Positions 8,282-14,882 of a stretch of 20,745 nucleotides of DNA are shown piece by piece (the stretch's first letter is position 1; every line of letters begins with the position of its first letter). The notes below the pieces were generated by a model, which was not told the DNA's origin, made no database searches, and was given only the letters and a program-made list of their open reading frames with translations. This DNA comes from an uncultured Steroidobacter sp. (GTDB lineage Bacteria; Pseudomonadota; Gammaproteobacteria; Steroidobacterales; Steroidobacteraceae). Made by a program: the position numbers and the translations under genes. The stretch spans positions 1 to 20,745 of the forward strand of contig CAMLEO010000103.1 in NCBI GenBank assembly GCA_946478975.1. Direction: 5' to 3'.

Positions 8282-8765
8282 TGGCGCCTTCAGTCAGCAG
8301 CATGCCAGTCGAATGCAACTCTCGAACATCGGTATCGGATAACTCACGTTTGCCAACGTAACCGATCGCGCCCGGCGTGGACCGCACGCGCTCGATCATT
8401 TCTTTTTCGGTCTGCACGACGGTGGGCGCGAAGCCGGTGCCGGTGAAGACCATGCGGTCCCACGCTCTGCGCAGGACATAGGAATACATGCCCAGGCGCT
8501 CCCGATAAAACAGGTCGCTGAGCGGATCGGCGTCGGGCAGCACGAACACGCGAATCGGCGATCCGTCCGGCCATTGCCGCAATCGCATCGTGAACACGGC
8601 ACGCAGCAGGCTGCGGTCCAATCTCATGCTGGTCAGCGACGGACTCACGATGACATCGACGAGCGCCCCGTTCTCTTGAGGATATGAAACCGGAGCCAGC
8701 ATCAACAGCAGCGCCGCCAGCAGAGGGCGAAGGGCGCGAACGGTTGCGGAGATGGTGAGTTTCAC
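8274..8765 (-). CDS. Short PstS-like (phosphate-binding-fold) exported protein
   Basis: A 163-residue protein starting at GTG (8763-8765) 9 nt after the receiver gene stop. Residues 1-30 look like a signal peptide with an Arg-containing start and the hydrophobic run LLAALLLMLAPV. The mature part matches the second-lobe signature of PstS-type substrate-binding proteins: LLRAVFTMRLRQWPDGSPI (53-71), DLFYRERLG (84-92), TGTGFAPTVV (108-117) and RVRSTPGAIGYV (126-137). Full PstS proteins are about 320-370 residues and have two lobes, so this is roughly half-size and lacks the glycine-rich first phosphate loop. It may be a sensor subunit that does not bind phosphate as PstS does. No ABC transporter genes are near; its neighbours are a porin-like barrel and kinases. 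Phosphate as ligand is not supported by context. Confidence 0.8.
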   Translation of the reverse strand: MKLTISATVRALRPLLAALLLMLAPVSYPQENGALVDVIVSPSLTSMRLDRSLLRAVFTMRLRQWPDGSPIRVFVLPDADPLSDLFYRERLGMYSYVLRRAWDRMVFTGTGFAPTVVQTEKEMIERVRSTPGAIGYVGKRELSDTDVRELHSTGMLLTEGAND

Positions 8766-8774
8766 TGGCCTGCT

Positions 8775-9164
8775 CTATCCCTGAGAGGCCCGCAACTCGG
8801 GCGCAAGATGACGTGCGACCGTGGTTGAGAACGAGGTTGGATCGATCGGCTTGGCAATGCAGCCATCGAAGTGACTCGCGAGCGTGCGCCTGCGGTCATC
8901 GCTGATCGTGGCGGCGGTGAACGCGAGTATCGGAACTTTGCGCCACTCATCGTGGGTACGTAACGTAGTCGCCACTTGCGGGCCGTCGATCACCGGCAGG
9001 TCCAGGTCGCACAGGATGAGATGCGCCTGATTCTCCAGCGCCAGGCGCACGCCGCTGTCGCCGTCGGTGGCACTGGTGATGGTGTAGCCCGACTGGCGCA
9101 GCAGATATTCCGCGAGCGCCAGGCTCATCTCATTGTCCTCGATGATGAGTATGTGGGCGGACAT
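8775..9164 (-). CDS. Single-domain response regulator (stand-alone receiver)
   Basis: A 129-residue protein consisting only of a receiver domain. It has the acidic pair Glu9/Asp10 in ILIIEDNE, phosphorylatable Asp53 in LILCDLDLPVIDG, switch Thr83 in ILAFTAA and Lys105 in IAKPID. There is no output domain, so it likely acts as a phosphate shuttle or through protein contacts. The ATG has GGAG about 10 nt upstream, and the gene starts 21 nt after the PAS kinase stop. Plausible phosphodonors are the kinase encoded just upstream and the Hpt domain of the hybrid kinase encoded at the end of the operon. It could be a CheY-like or Spo0F-like intermediate. Confidence 0.92.
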   Translation of the reverse strand: MSAHILIIEDNEMSLALAEYLLRQSGYTITSATDGDSGVRLALENQAHLILCDLDLPVIDGPQVATTLRTHDEWRKVPILAFTAATISDDRRRTLASHFDGCIAKPIDPTSFSTTVARHLAPELRASQG

Positions 9165-9185
9165 CGTGCGCTGGCTCCGGGCTCG

Positions 9186-10376
9186 TCATGCGGGCAGCGT
9201 GAAGCGAAATTCGGCGCCACGGTCTTTCTCCGCATCCGCCCAGATCGTGCCGCCGTGACGCTCGACCAGCCGCCGCGCCAGCGCGAGCCCCATGCCGAGC
9301 CCTTCGAACTCTTCCTCCGCGTGCATGCGCTGAAAGAATCCAAACAATCGCCCGGCGTACTTCGGATCGAAACCGGCGCCGTTGTCCTTGATGGAGTAAA
9401 TGACGCGCCCCGGCTCTCGCCACCCGTTCACTTCGATCCGCGCACGCTCGGCGTGGCGAGTGAACTTGAAGGCGTTCGACAACAAACTTTGCAGTACCAG
9501 CCGCAGCAGGTCGAAGTCGGCTTCGACTTCGGGCAGTTCACCGATCGCGATCTCGACCTGGCGATCGGGCTCGGCAGCGCGCACCTCGTCGATGGTTTTG
9601 CTCGCCAGCGCGGCGACGTCGACCTTCTGTCGGTGCAGCGGATGATGAGTCAGCGATTCCATCCGCGAGAGCACATCGGCCCGCAGCGCCAGCTTCGCCG
9701 CACCGGCGACCACATGATTCAACAGGGTCAGCGAGCGAGGCGGTATCTGTTGCGCGCAATCATTCGCCACGATCTTCGCCATCTGTTCGAGCGTCCGCAC
9801 CGGGGCGCGAAAATCGTGCGAGATCATGCGGCCGTATTGATCCAGGTCCGCTTTGGTTCGCGCCAGTTCGTTGCGCAACTCGTCTGCACTCGGCTCGAAC
9901 AATGTGATCAGCAGGCCGCCGACATTCCCGGACTCGTCCTGGATCGGTGCGAACGAGAAGGTCATGGTTTGCGGTTCATGCGCCGGATCGAATGTGACCG
10001 GCTGATCTTCGAGCTGTACCGGCTCTCCATGATGGGCGCGCTCGAAACACAGGCGCATTGCCGGCCACGCTTGCTGCCAGCTGCGCGCGAAATCCTCGCC
10101 AAGCGCATTCGAATGTTGAATTGCAGCCAGCTGAGCGTAAGCGTCATTGTAGATCTGCGCGCGTTGCCGGCCCCATGCCACGCACGAGGGCACGGGAAGG
10201 CCGAGACAGATGCCGACCGCGGTTCGCAAACCAGGCGGCCACTGCTCAATGGGACCGAGCGAGCTGCTGCTCCAATCCCTCGCCTCGATGCGTTCGCCCA
10301 TAGCCCCGCCGCCGGACAACCAAACACCCGGGATTTCTCCGGAGCGATCTTCCTGCCGCTTATGAGTGACTGGCAC
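9186..10376 (-). CDS. Soluble PAS-domain sensor histidine kinase
   Basis: A 396-residue cytoplasmic kinase with no membrane segment. The first part (about 15-160) matches the PAS-type module that starts GGGAMGERIEARDWSSSSLG and ends in SFAPIQDESGNVGGLLITLFE. HisKA follows (about 177-245) with phosphoacceptor His187 in RMISHDFRAPV, then HATPase_c with N-box LLSNAFKFT (298-306), DNGAGFD (331-337) and GLGMGLALARR (359-369). The start is a GTG at 10374-10376 with GGAAG about 10 nt upstream. The internal ATG at residue 26 would cut into the conserved GG-x-MG region, so the longer form is preferred. It is the first gene of the five-gene run, and its immediate partner is the stand-alone receiver. 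The signal is unknown; the PAS domain shows no haem or flavin motif that I can identify. Confidence 0.93.
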   Translation of the reverse strand: MPVTHKRQEDRSGEIPGVWLSGGGAMGERIEARDWSSSSLGPIEQWPPGLRTAVGICLGLPVPSCVAWGRQRAQIYNDAYAQLAAIQHSNALGEDFARSWQQAWPAMRLCFERAHHGEPVQLEDQPVTFDPAHEPQTMTFSFAPIQDESGNVGGLLITLFEPSADELRNELARTKADLDQYGRMISHDFRAPVRTLEQMAKIVANDCAQQIPPRSLTLLNHVVAGAAKLALRADVLSRMESLTHHPLHRQKVDVAALASKTIDEVRAAEPDRQVEIAIGELPEVEADFDLLRLVLQSLLSNAFKFTRHAERARIEVNGWREPGRVIYSIKDNGAGFDPKYAGRLFGFFQRMHAEEEFEGLGMGLALARRLVERHGGTIWADAEKDRGAEFRFTLPA

Positions 10377-10495
10377 TTGGGTAACTTCCGCACGCGCGTC
10401 GCACCACCGACGACGTGAAGCGGGATCATCTGAGATCCGTCGTTGCGTGTCGATGTGTGGTCAACGGCAGCCGCGGCGGTTATTACGTATCTTCG

Positions 10496-10507
10496 GGCAG
10501 CGCTGCC
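10496..10507. promoter_or_regulatory. Perfect 12-bp palindrome upstream of the signalling operon
   Basis: GGCAGCGCTGCC is a perfect inverted repeat. With one extra G in the left arm it extends to TTCGG...CCGAA (10492-10510). It lies 120 nt upstream of the PAS kinase GTG and about 113 nt upstream of the divergent DUF1330 gene. In this 243-bp divergent region it is the most regular symmetric element and could be an operator for either direction. GC-rich DNA makes such palindromes less surprising. Confidence 0.35.
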
Positions 10508-10568
10508 GAAACGCGCCGCCGACCCGACGGTTCAGGTGCTTCGCCGGCGACATTCAGGCCGACACTTG

Positions 10569-10596
10569 TTGATGCGCCCTGCACACGGAAGAATAT
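10569..10596 (+). promoter_or_regulatory. Weak sigma70-like promoter for the DUF1330 gene
   Basis: TTGATG (10569-10574) and GAATAT (10591-10596) are spaced by 16 bp, matching four and three of six consensus bases. A transcript would start near 10603, about 17 nt before the ATG and just ahead of the GAGG ribosome binding site. The position is good but the -10 match is poor. Confidence 0.3.
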
Positions 10597-10619
10597 GCAC
10601 GTCGTTACCAGAGGTGGAT

Positions 10620-10910
10620 ATGGCCAAGGCTTATTGGATGACGTGCTATCACAAGGTCACGGATGCGGCGAAGCTGGCGAACTACGCGAAGCTGGCCGGG
10701 CCGGCGATCGAAGCGGGCGGCGGACGCTTCCTGGCGCGGGGAGCGCCGGCGAAGGCGTACGAGCATGGCAAGCTGGAGCGCACGGTGCTCATCGAGTTCG
10801 ACTCCGTCGAGCAGGCGATCGCGGTTCACGACAGTGCGGCTTATCAAGAAGCGCTCGAAGCACTCGGCGACGGCGCCGTACGCGACATGAGGATCGTGCC
10901 GGGAGTGTGA
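10620..10910 (+). CDS. DUF1330 family protein
   Basis: A 96-residue protein. The ATG at 10620 has GAGG (10611-10614) 5 nt upstream. In-frame sequence before it reads as non-coding, so the longer frame from 10443 is rejected. The sequence MAKAYWMTCYHKVTDAAKLA, the following GPAIEAGGGRFLARG (residues 30-44) and LERTVLIEFDSVEQAIAVHD (51-70) match the DUF1330 ferredoxin-like (dimeric alpha-beta barrel) fold, and the length is typical of the family. Members are small cytoplasmic proteins of mostly unknown role, structurally akin to small monooxygenases and EthD-like proteins. It is transcribed alone, divergent from the five-gene signalling operon. The family call is firm; function is unknown. Confidence 0.9.
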   Translation: MAKAYWMTCYHKVTDAAKLANYAKLAGPAIEAGGGRFLARGAPAKAYEHGKLERTVLIEFDSVEQAIAVHDSAAYQEALEALGDGAVRDMRIVPGV

Positions 10911-11063
10911 ATATTCCAGCTGCGTACAGGCCGCCAGCCGCCGTTCGCATGCAGCGATTATCGTAGCTCCGTCAGCGGTTTATCTTTTTTCTTCCGGCTT
11001 CGGCGTGCGCCTCCGCAGGCGGCTCGCGTGGGATTCTGTTACCACGTGACTCAGGACGACTCA

Positions 11064-11345
11064 ATGGCATCGGCAGTGAACGCTTCCAGAAAAATCCAAC
11101 TGCTTGCGATCGGGGTGATCGTCAACTCGCTGGCGGCACTGGCGCTCGCATCGGGCCCCGATGCACAGGCCGCCTGCGGCGCCCGCTACGACTGCACCTC
11201 GCTGAATTGCAACAACCCCTTCTGGGCGCAAAGCGCTTGCTCCGCCAACCTGCCGCCGAACTGTGCGTACACCACTGCGGTGGCCTGCTACGACGGCGGC
11301 GGCTCGATGTCGTGTCCGTTCATGGTGCTGTGTCAGGACCATTAG
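11064..11345 (+). CDS. Small secreted eight-cysteine protein, function unknown
   Basis: A 93-residue protein. The ATG at 11064 has AGGA 7 nt upstream. A GTG at 11028 in the same frame lacks a ribosome binding site and would add polar residues before the signal. Residues 1-36 are a signal peptide (hydrophobic LLAIGVIVNSLAALALA, ending DAQA). The mature protein of about 57 residues holds eight cysteines at 38, 44, 49, 59, 67, 75, 84 and 90, with Gly/Asn/Ala-rich spacers and few charges. This pattern implies a compact, fully disulfide-bonded extracellular or periplasmic domain. I recognise no family. It is followed by a 111-bp gap to a convergent gene. It could be a structural, inhibitory or envelope-associated small protein. 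Confidence 0.72.
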   Translation: MASAVNASRKIQLLAIGVIVNSLAALALASGPDAQAACGARYDCTSLNCNNPFWAQSACSANLPPNCAYTTAVACYDGGGSMSCPFMVLCQDH

Positions 11346-11456
11346 CCGCATGAGGCCTCGGGCACGGCTGAGTGAGATTTGAAAGTACAGTGCAGACGCA
11401 GGTACTCAGGTCGATCTCACCAGCCGTGTCCACCCAGCACTGCGCGCACACCGGGA

Positions 11457-11891
11457 TTATCCCTCGCAATCCCGATAGAACGAGTTCACCAGCGCAGCGA
11501 GCTCGGCGCGAGTGGGCTCATTCGGGAACGAGATATCGAGAGCGGCGAAGAAAACGCGATACGAGTGCAGGACAGTGGCGAACTGCTCGTCGGTCAAACG
11601 GGCGTAGTCATCGTCGGGAAACGCGGCATGCAGGAGCGCGTCGTGATGAGAAGGTACCAAGCGATCGCGCCAAGCGTCGCCGAACTGTTCCCACAGTGAC
11701 ACCAGCCCGAGCACTTCGACGGGATCCGAGGCGATGAAGTCGCGGCCGTCCTTGGTCGCCCAGTAGTCGTTCGAGCCATCTTCATCCGCGGAAGGATAGA
11801 GAACGACTGTGTAGCCCTTGGCCCTCAGGGCTTCGAGCGCGTGATTTGCGGTGTTGCCGGCGCTGGTGATTCTGACTTTTGGATGGCTCAT
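11457..11891 (-). CDS. Conserved-looking 144-residue protein, possible partner of the RES-like protein
   Basis: A 144-residue soluble, acidic protein beginning MSHPKVRITSAGNTANHALE and ending YRDCEG. It starts 19 nt after the stop of the RES-like gene on the same strand, so the two form one operon. The ribosome binding site is weak, suggesting translation coupled to the upstream gene. The N-terminal part (residues 5-60) looks like an alternating alpha/beta fold (KVRITS, HALEALRAKGYTVVLYPS, DYWATKDGRDFIASD). The C-terminal part is mostly helical. There is no signal peptide, membrane segment, DNA-binding motif or catalytic motif that I can name. Context makes an immunity or antitoxin role possible, but that is inference. 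It could equally be an unrelated hypothetical protein. Confidence 0.75.
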   Translation of the reverse strand: MSHPKVRITSAGNTANHALEALRAKGYTVVLYPSADEDGSNDYWATKDGRDFIASDPVEVLGLVSLWEQFGDAWRDRLVPSHHDALLHAAFPDDDYARLTDEQFATVLHSYRVFFAALDISFPNEPTRAELAALVNSFYRDCEG

Positions 11892-11910
11892 GCGGAGTGC
11901 GAAGCGAAAG

Positions 11911-12780
11911 CTACGCTTGAACCGCCTGGCTCAACTCCGCAAATGTATCGAACGCCAGGACGCCGGGGCTTTTCGGCACCGGCGTCAATGTAGTAACGGC
12001 GGTTGAGTCGGCGCCGAAGACTGCGTGGATCAAACCTCCGGTCGCATCGCCTTCAGCACTCACGACGATGCCGCTGTCTCGATCCGCCCGCGACGAGTAG
12101 GCGCACACGCCCGCGAAGCCGGAGAGTTTGCGCGAATCGAAAACGGCATCGGCGATGCCACGCGAGGCGCTGTAGTCGGTGGGATCGCTGGAAGCACGGG
12201 CGAGGAAATCGATCACTGCGCGATCGGACAAGCCGTAGCGCTGTGCCCCGCCCGCATTCAGCATTCGTTTCATAAACGAAGCCAGCGAGGTGACCCGCAG
12301 GTCTGCGAACGGCAATGTTTCATTCACGCGATACAGAAAGAACTTGTAGTGCGGATCCGGAACCGCACCCGCCCGCTGCTCGCGCATGAACTCGGACGTC
12401 GCATCGCTCGAAGAAGGCTTCCACACCTTGTCGGGCTGCTTCTTCCAACTCGGCAAAGAGTAATGCGCGTGCTCTCTGAGCACGCCCGTGATCGTGCCGA
12501 TATACAACGCGCCGTGGCCCGCCCGGCCATCCAGCCGCAGGCCGCTGAAGCGATTCGTGAGCTTCGACGCACTCCCCGGCGGAATGACGCGCGCATCGTA
12601 CTTGGGATTGTTGCCACGAACGACCAGGCTGCCGACCGGCAACACGATGGCTGGAAACATCCGATTCTGGATGCCGTCGTACGTTATGTCGTAGTAACGA
12701 TCGTAACGCTCGACGTCGTCGATCTTGCCCGTGATCGTCGTCTGTCGGCGGGGCTGATGGCGGCTTTGATACACAGGCAC
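11911..12780 (-). CDS. RES-domain-like protein (putative NAD+-consuming ADP-ribosyltransferase-fold toxin)
   Basis: A 289-residue soluble protein starting at GTG (12778-12780) with GGAAGAGG 10 nt upstream. It has no signal peptide. Residues about 50-240 show the order of RES-domain elements: Arg55 in SLVVRG, NRFSG with Arg77, ALYIG with Tyr93, then Glu103 in LREHAHY. Later come YSASRGIADAVFDS (203-216) and GFAGVCAYSSRADRDSGIVV (221-240), resembling the RES C-terminal region that ends in a conserved Ser. In MbcT/ParT/Res toxins an equivalent Arg, Tyr, Glu and Ser set binds or degrades NAD+ or modifies a target. A roughly 55-residue insertion (about 108-160) and an N-terminal extension make it longer than the usual 150-230 residues. 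No Xre/COG5642 antitoxin precedes it; the 144-residue protein gene follows instead. The assignment is by motif order only. Confidence 0.6.
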   Translation of the reverse strand: MPVYQSRHQPRRQTTITGKIDDVERYDRYYDITYDGIQNRMFPAIVLPVGSLVVRGNNPKYDARVIPPGSASKLTNRFSGLRLDGRAGHGALYIGTITGVLREHAHYSLPSWKKQPDKVWKPSSSDATSEFMREQRAGAVPDPHYKFFLYRVNETLPFADLRVTSLASFMKRMLNAGGAQRYGLSDRAVIDFLARASSDPTDYSASRGIADAVFDSRKLSGFAGVCAYSSRADRDSGIVVSAEGDATGGLIHAVFGADSTAVTTLTPVPKSPGVLAFDTFAELSQAVQA

Positions 12781-12799
12781 GATGCAATTACCTCTTCCT

Positions 12800-12825
12800 G
12801 GCCCGAACGGTTCGCAGCCCGGGCC
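12800..12825 (-). terminator. Hairpin after the beta-propeller gene
   Basis: GGCCCG (12800-12805) pairs with CGGGCC (12820-12825), enclosing a 14-nt loop. It starts 2 nt beyond the stop of the leftward beta-propeller gene and lies 20-45 nt upstream of the RES-like gene start. It may terminate the upstream transcript. On the minus strand there is no T-tract, so the RES-like pair might still receive read-through. Confidence 0.35.
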
Positions 12826-12826
12826 G

Positions 12827-14800
12827 CTAGGGATTCACGGGCGCGGCAGTCATGCGCAGGCGCCCGATCTCGACCATCGCGCCGTTGCGAATTTCACCTT
12901 CGATCAGCTCGACACCAGTCAGGGCAAACACGCGACCGGCCAGGAAAATCGGCCGCGCGTTGCCATACCAATCCGCGCACGAAACTTCACAGTCATACTC
13001 GTCGTCGTCGGCATCCTGGCCGGCGAGCTCACCCACGGGCGCAATCCGCAGCCGCGAGTCCAGCGAGAAGAACTGCACGTCCGACGGAGCGCTCCAGCGA
13101 TTTCTGGATCGGTAGATCGTGGGCAAGCCGAACGTGCCGCTGCCATCATCGTCGATGATCGCGTTGAAGGCATGCGAACGCCCCTCACTTTCCTCGATAT
13201 CCTCGAGCTCACGCATGTTCGCGATGCGTGGCTGCGTTCGCAGCGAGATCGTCGACACACCGAGCGCTGCATCCCTCTCGGTTTGTCCGAACGCGACGGC
13301 ATTATCGCCGATCACTTCGAGACGTTCGACAGCGTGCGCCGCTCGCAGCACTTGCAGGCCCGAAGGGTTCGACACAGGAACCACCGTGATCTCGCCCCTC
13401 TGACCTTCCGTGCCGTAAAGCAGATAATCTTTGGTGTAGCGAGTCTGTATCCCCCAACTGCTCGCATCGCGAACTCGGACGGTCTGATGACTGGCCAGCG
13501 TCGTCGGCGACGTGGCAAACAGCCTCAGCGGGATCGATGAGAACAGGAACGGGATCTGGTCCTCATCCGGATAACACCCTTCCGTCTCGCGCGCGAGCAG
13601 CACCAGCAACTCACGATCGCGCTCGTCGAATGCAAACTGATCCGGCGGCACGCCGATCGTATGCACGGCACGGACGGTGTCGGTACCGAACGGAATCTGA
13701 AACACGGCCGCCGGCAATGCCGGAACGTGTTCGAGATTGACGCTTTTATCGCACGCGTTCACTCCACGCCGGCCGAACGCCCATTCGTTGTAGTCCGAGG
13801 TCAGCCACAGATAAGCGTTGTTGCCGCTGACATAAAGCTCGCGCCACGCGGGCCCGACGATGCCCCGGGAGTTGCAACCAAAATTCTCCGGTCCATCGAG
13901 TCGGCAAACGGAGATCACATGCAGCGTGGGCATCAACGTCTGCTGGATCGGCAAGTACACGTCGGTGATATCGAACAATGGCTGCCACGGTGTGAAGCCA
14001 GCATTCGCCGTCCAGCTGCGAATCTTCGGGATCTTCAGCGGCGCGTCGGCAGCCAGCTCGACCGGCGTGTAGATCACAAACCGACCTCGCACCAGGCGGC
14101 TGGCGTAGTTCGAGCCGGAGTAATAATCCTCCGACTGCAGGTAATAACGCACTTCGAGCCTGAGCTTGCCGGCGTCGTCGATGGAAATCACGTTGATCTC
14201 GGTGACGTCCTCGCCGTAGTTATAGCCGGTGACGACCAGGTGATTATCGTGAATCAGCAGCTCGTCGTACCAGACTCGCGCCTTGGGCGTGGAATAAACA
14301 TTGATGCGGTCGGCGAGTTGCAGCTCTGCAGCGTGCGTGCCAGTATCGATGGAAAACAACCGGCCGTCCTGCAGGACGATCAGGAACCGACCGTACTGCT
14401 TCACGATGTCGCCTTCGTCGACGTCGCTTTCCTGATTGTTGGTGATGGAAGTGCGCGCTGGCGAGGCGCGCTGCGCCGTCACCGCAACCTCGCTTGCGTC
14501 CGGCGCGCCGCAATCTTCGATGTTGGGATCGCACGGCTCTTCGCCCGCTTGCGCCAGCAACATTCGCGGGCTGCGATCCGGGTCGAGTCGCGACCAGTAA
14601 ACATCGCGCTGCTTGCCAGCCTCTCTCACGCGCGCACGATATTCCTCGAACTCCGCCATGTCGCGGAAGGTTCGCATCTTCGGTGCGACGAGCGCTGCGA
14701 CGACTGGATCGCGCCGCATCGGCGAGGAAATGGAACATCCGGACAAAATGGCCGCAAGAACGCAGGCCGAGGCAAGTGCTGCCGACCGTAGCTCACGCAC
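12827..14800 (-). CDS. Secreted beta-propeller lipoprotein (PF09826-type)
   Basis: A 657-residue protein starting at GTG (14798-14800) with GGGGAG 8 nt upstream. The N-terminus is a lipoprotein signal with lipobox LSGC (acylated Cys22); Ser at +2 fits outer-membrane sorting. A variable linker follows, then the family hallmark SITNNQESDVDEGDIVKQYG (118-137) and repeated blade-like segments such as FLIVLQDGRLFSID, ELYVSGNNAYLWLTS and DYLLYGTEGQRGEITVV up to the C-terminus. This family of predicted secreted beta-propellers occurs in bacteria and archaea without a defined function; some members are thought to bind surface partners. Seven or more blades are plausible but I did not count them reliably. 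It is downstream of, and on the same strand as, the methyltransferase gene, separated by 82 nt. Confidence 0.88.
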   Translation of the reverse strand: MRELRSAALASACVLAAILSGCSISSPMRRDPVVAALVAPKMRTFRDMAEFEEYRARVREAGKQRDVYWSRLDPDRSPRMLLAQAGEEPCDPNIEDCGAPDASEVAVTAQRASPARTSITNNQESDVDEGDIVKQYGRFLIVLQDGRLFSIDTGTHAAELQLADRINVYSTPKARVWYDELLIHDNHLVVTGYNYGEDVTEINVISIDDAGKLRLEVRYYLQSEDYYSGSNYASRLVRGRFVIYTPVELAADAPLKIPKIRSWTANAGFTPWQPLFDITDVYLPIQQTLMPTLHVISVCRLDGPENFGCNSRGIVGPAWRELYVSGNNAYLWLTSDYNEWAFGRRGVNACDKSVNLEHVPALPAAVFQIPFGTDTVRAVHTIGVPPDQFAFDERDRELLVLLARETEGCYPDEDQIPFLFSSIPLRLFATSPTTLASHQTVRVRDASSWGIQTRYTKDYLLYGTEGQRGEITVVPVSNPSGLQVLRAAHAVERLEVIGDNAVAFGQTERDAALGVSTISLRTQPRIANMRELEDIEESEGRSHAFNAIIDDDGSGTFGLPTIYRSRNRWSAPSDVQFFSLDSRLRIAPVGELAGQDADDDEYDCEVSCADWYGNARPIFLAGRVFALTGVELIEGEIRNGAMVEIGRLRMTAAPVNP

Positions 14801-14849
14801 TGTGAATACTCCCCGCCGAGAGCTGTTGTGTATTGTTTCCCTCGCTTAC

Positions 14850-14878
14850 ATTCTCATGCGCCGCCCGGCGACTTACAA
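14850..14878 (-). promoter_or_regulatory. Possible sigma70 promoter for the beta-propeller gene
   Basis: Read on the minus strand, TTGTAA (14873-14878) and GAGAAT (14850-14855) are separated by 17 bp, each matching four of six consensus bases. A transcript would begin about 40 nt before the GTG start at 14800. The spacer contains a short GC hairpin (GCCGGGCGGC). Position and spacing support it, but it could be chance. Confidence 0.35.
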
Positions 14879-14882
14879 GCTC

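Noticed and set aside
7058..10418. Long plus-strand frames (7058-8242 and 8976-10418) opposite the barrel, receiver and PAS kinase genes
   Set aside because: They are shadows of real minus-strand genes; translations show no recognisable fold or start signal.
11346..11456. The 111-bp gap between the eight-cysteine gene and the 144-residue gene, checked for RNA genes or a terminator
   Set aside because: Only the short palindrome GAGGCCTC is visible; no convincing stem-loop, promoter or small gene.
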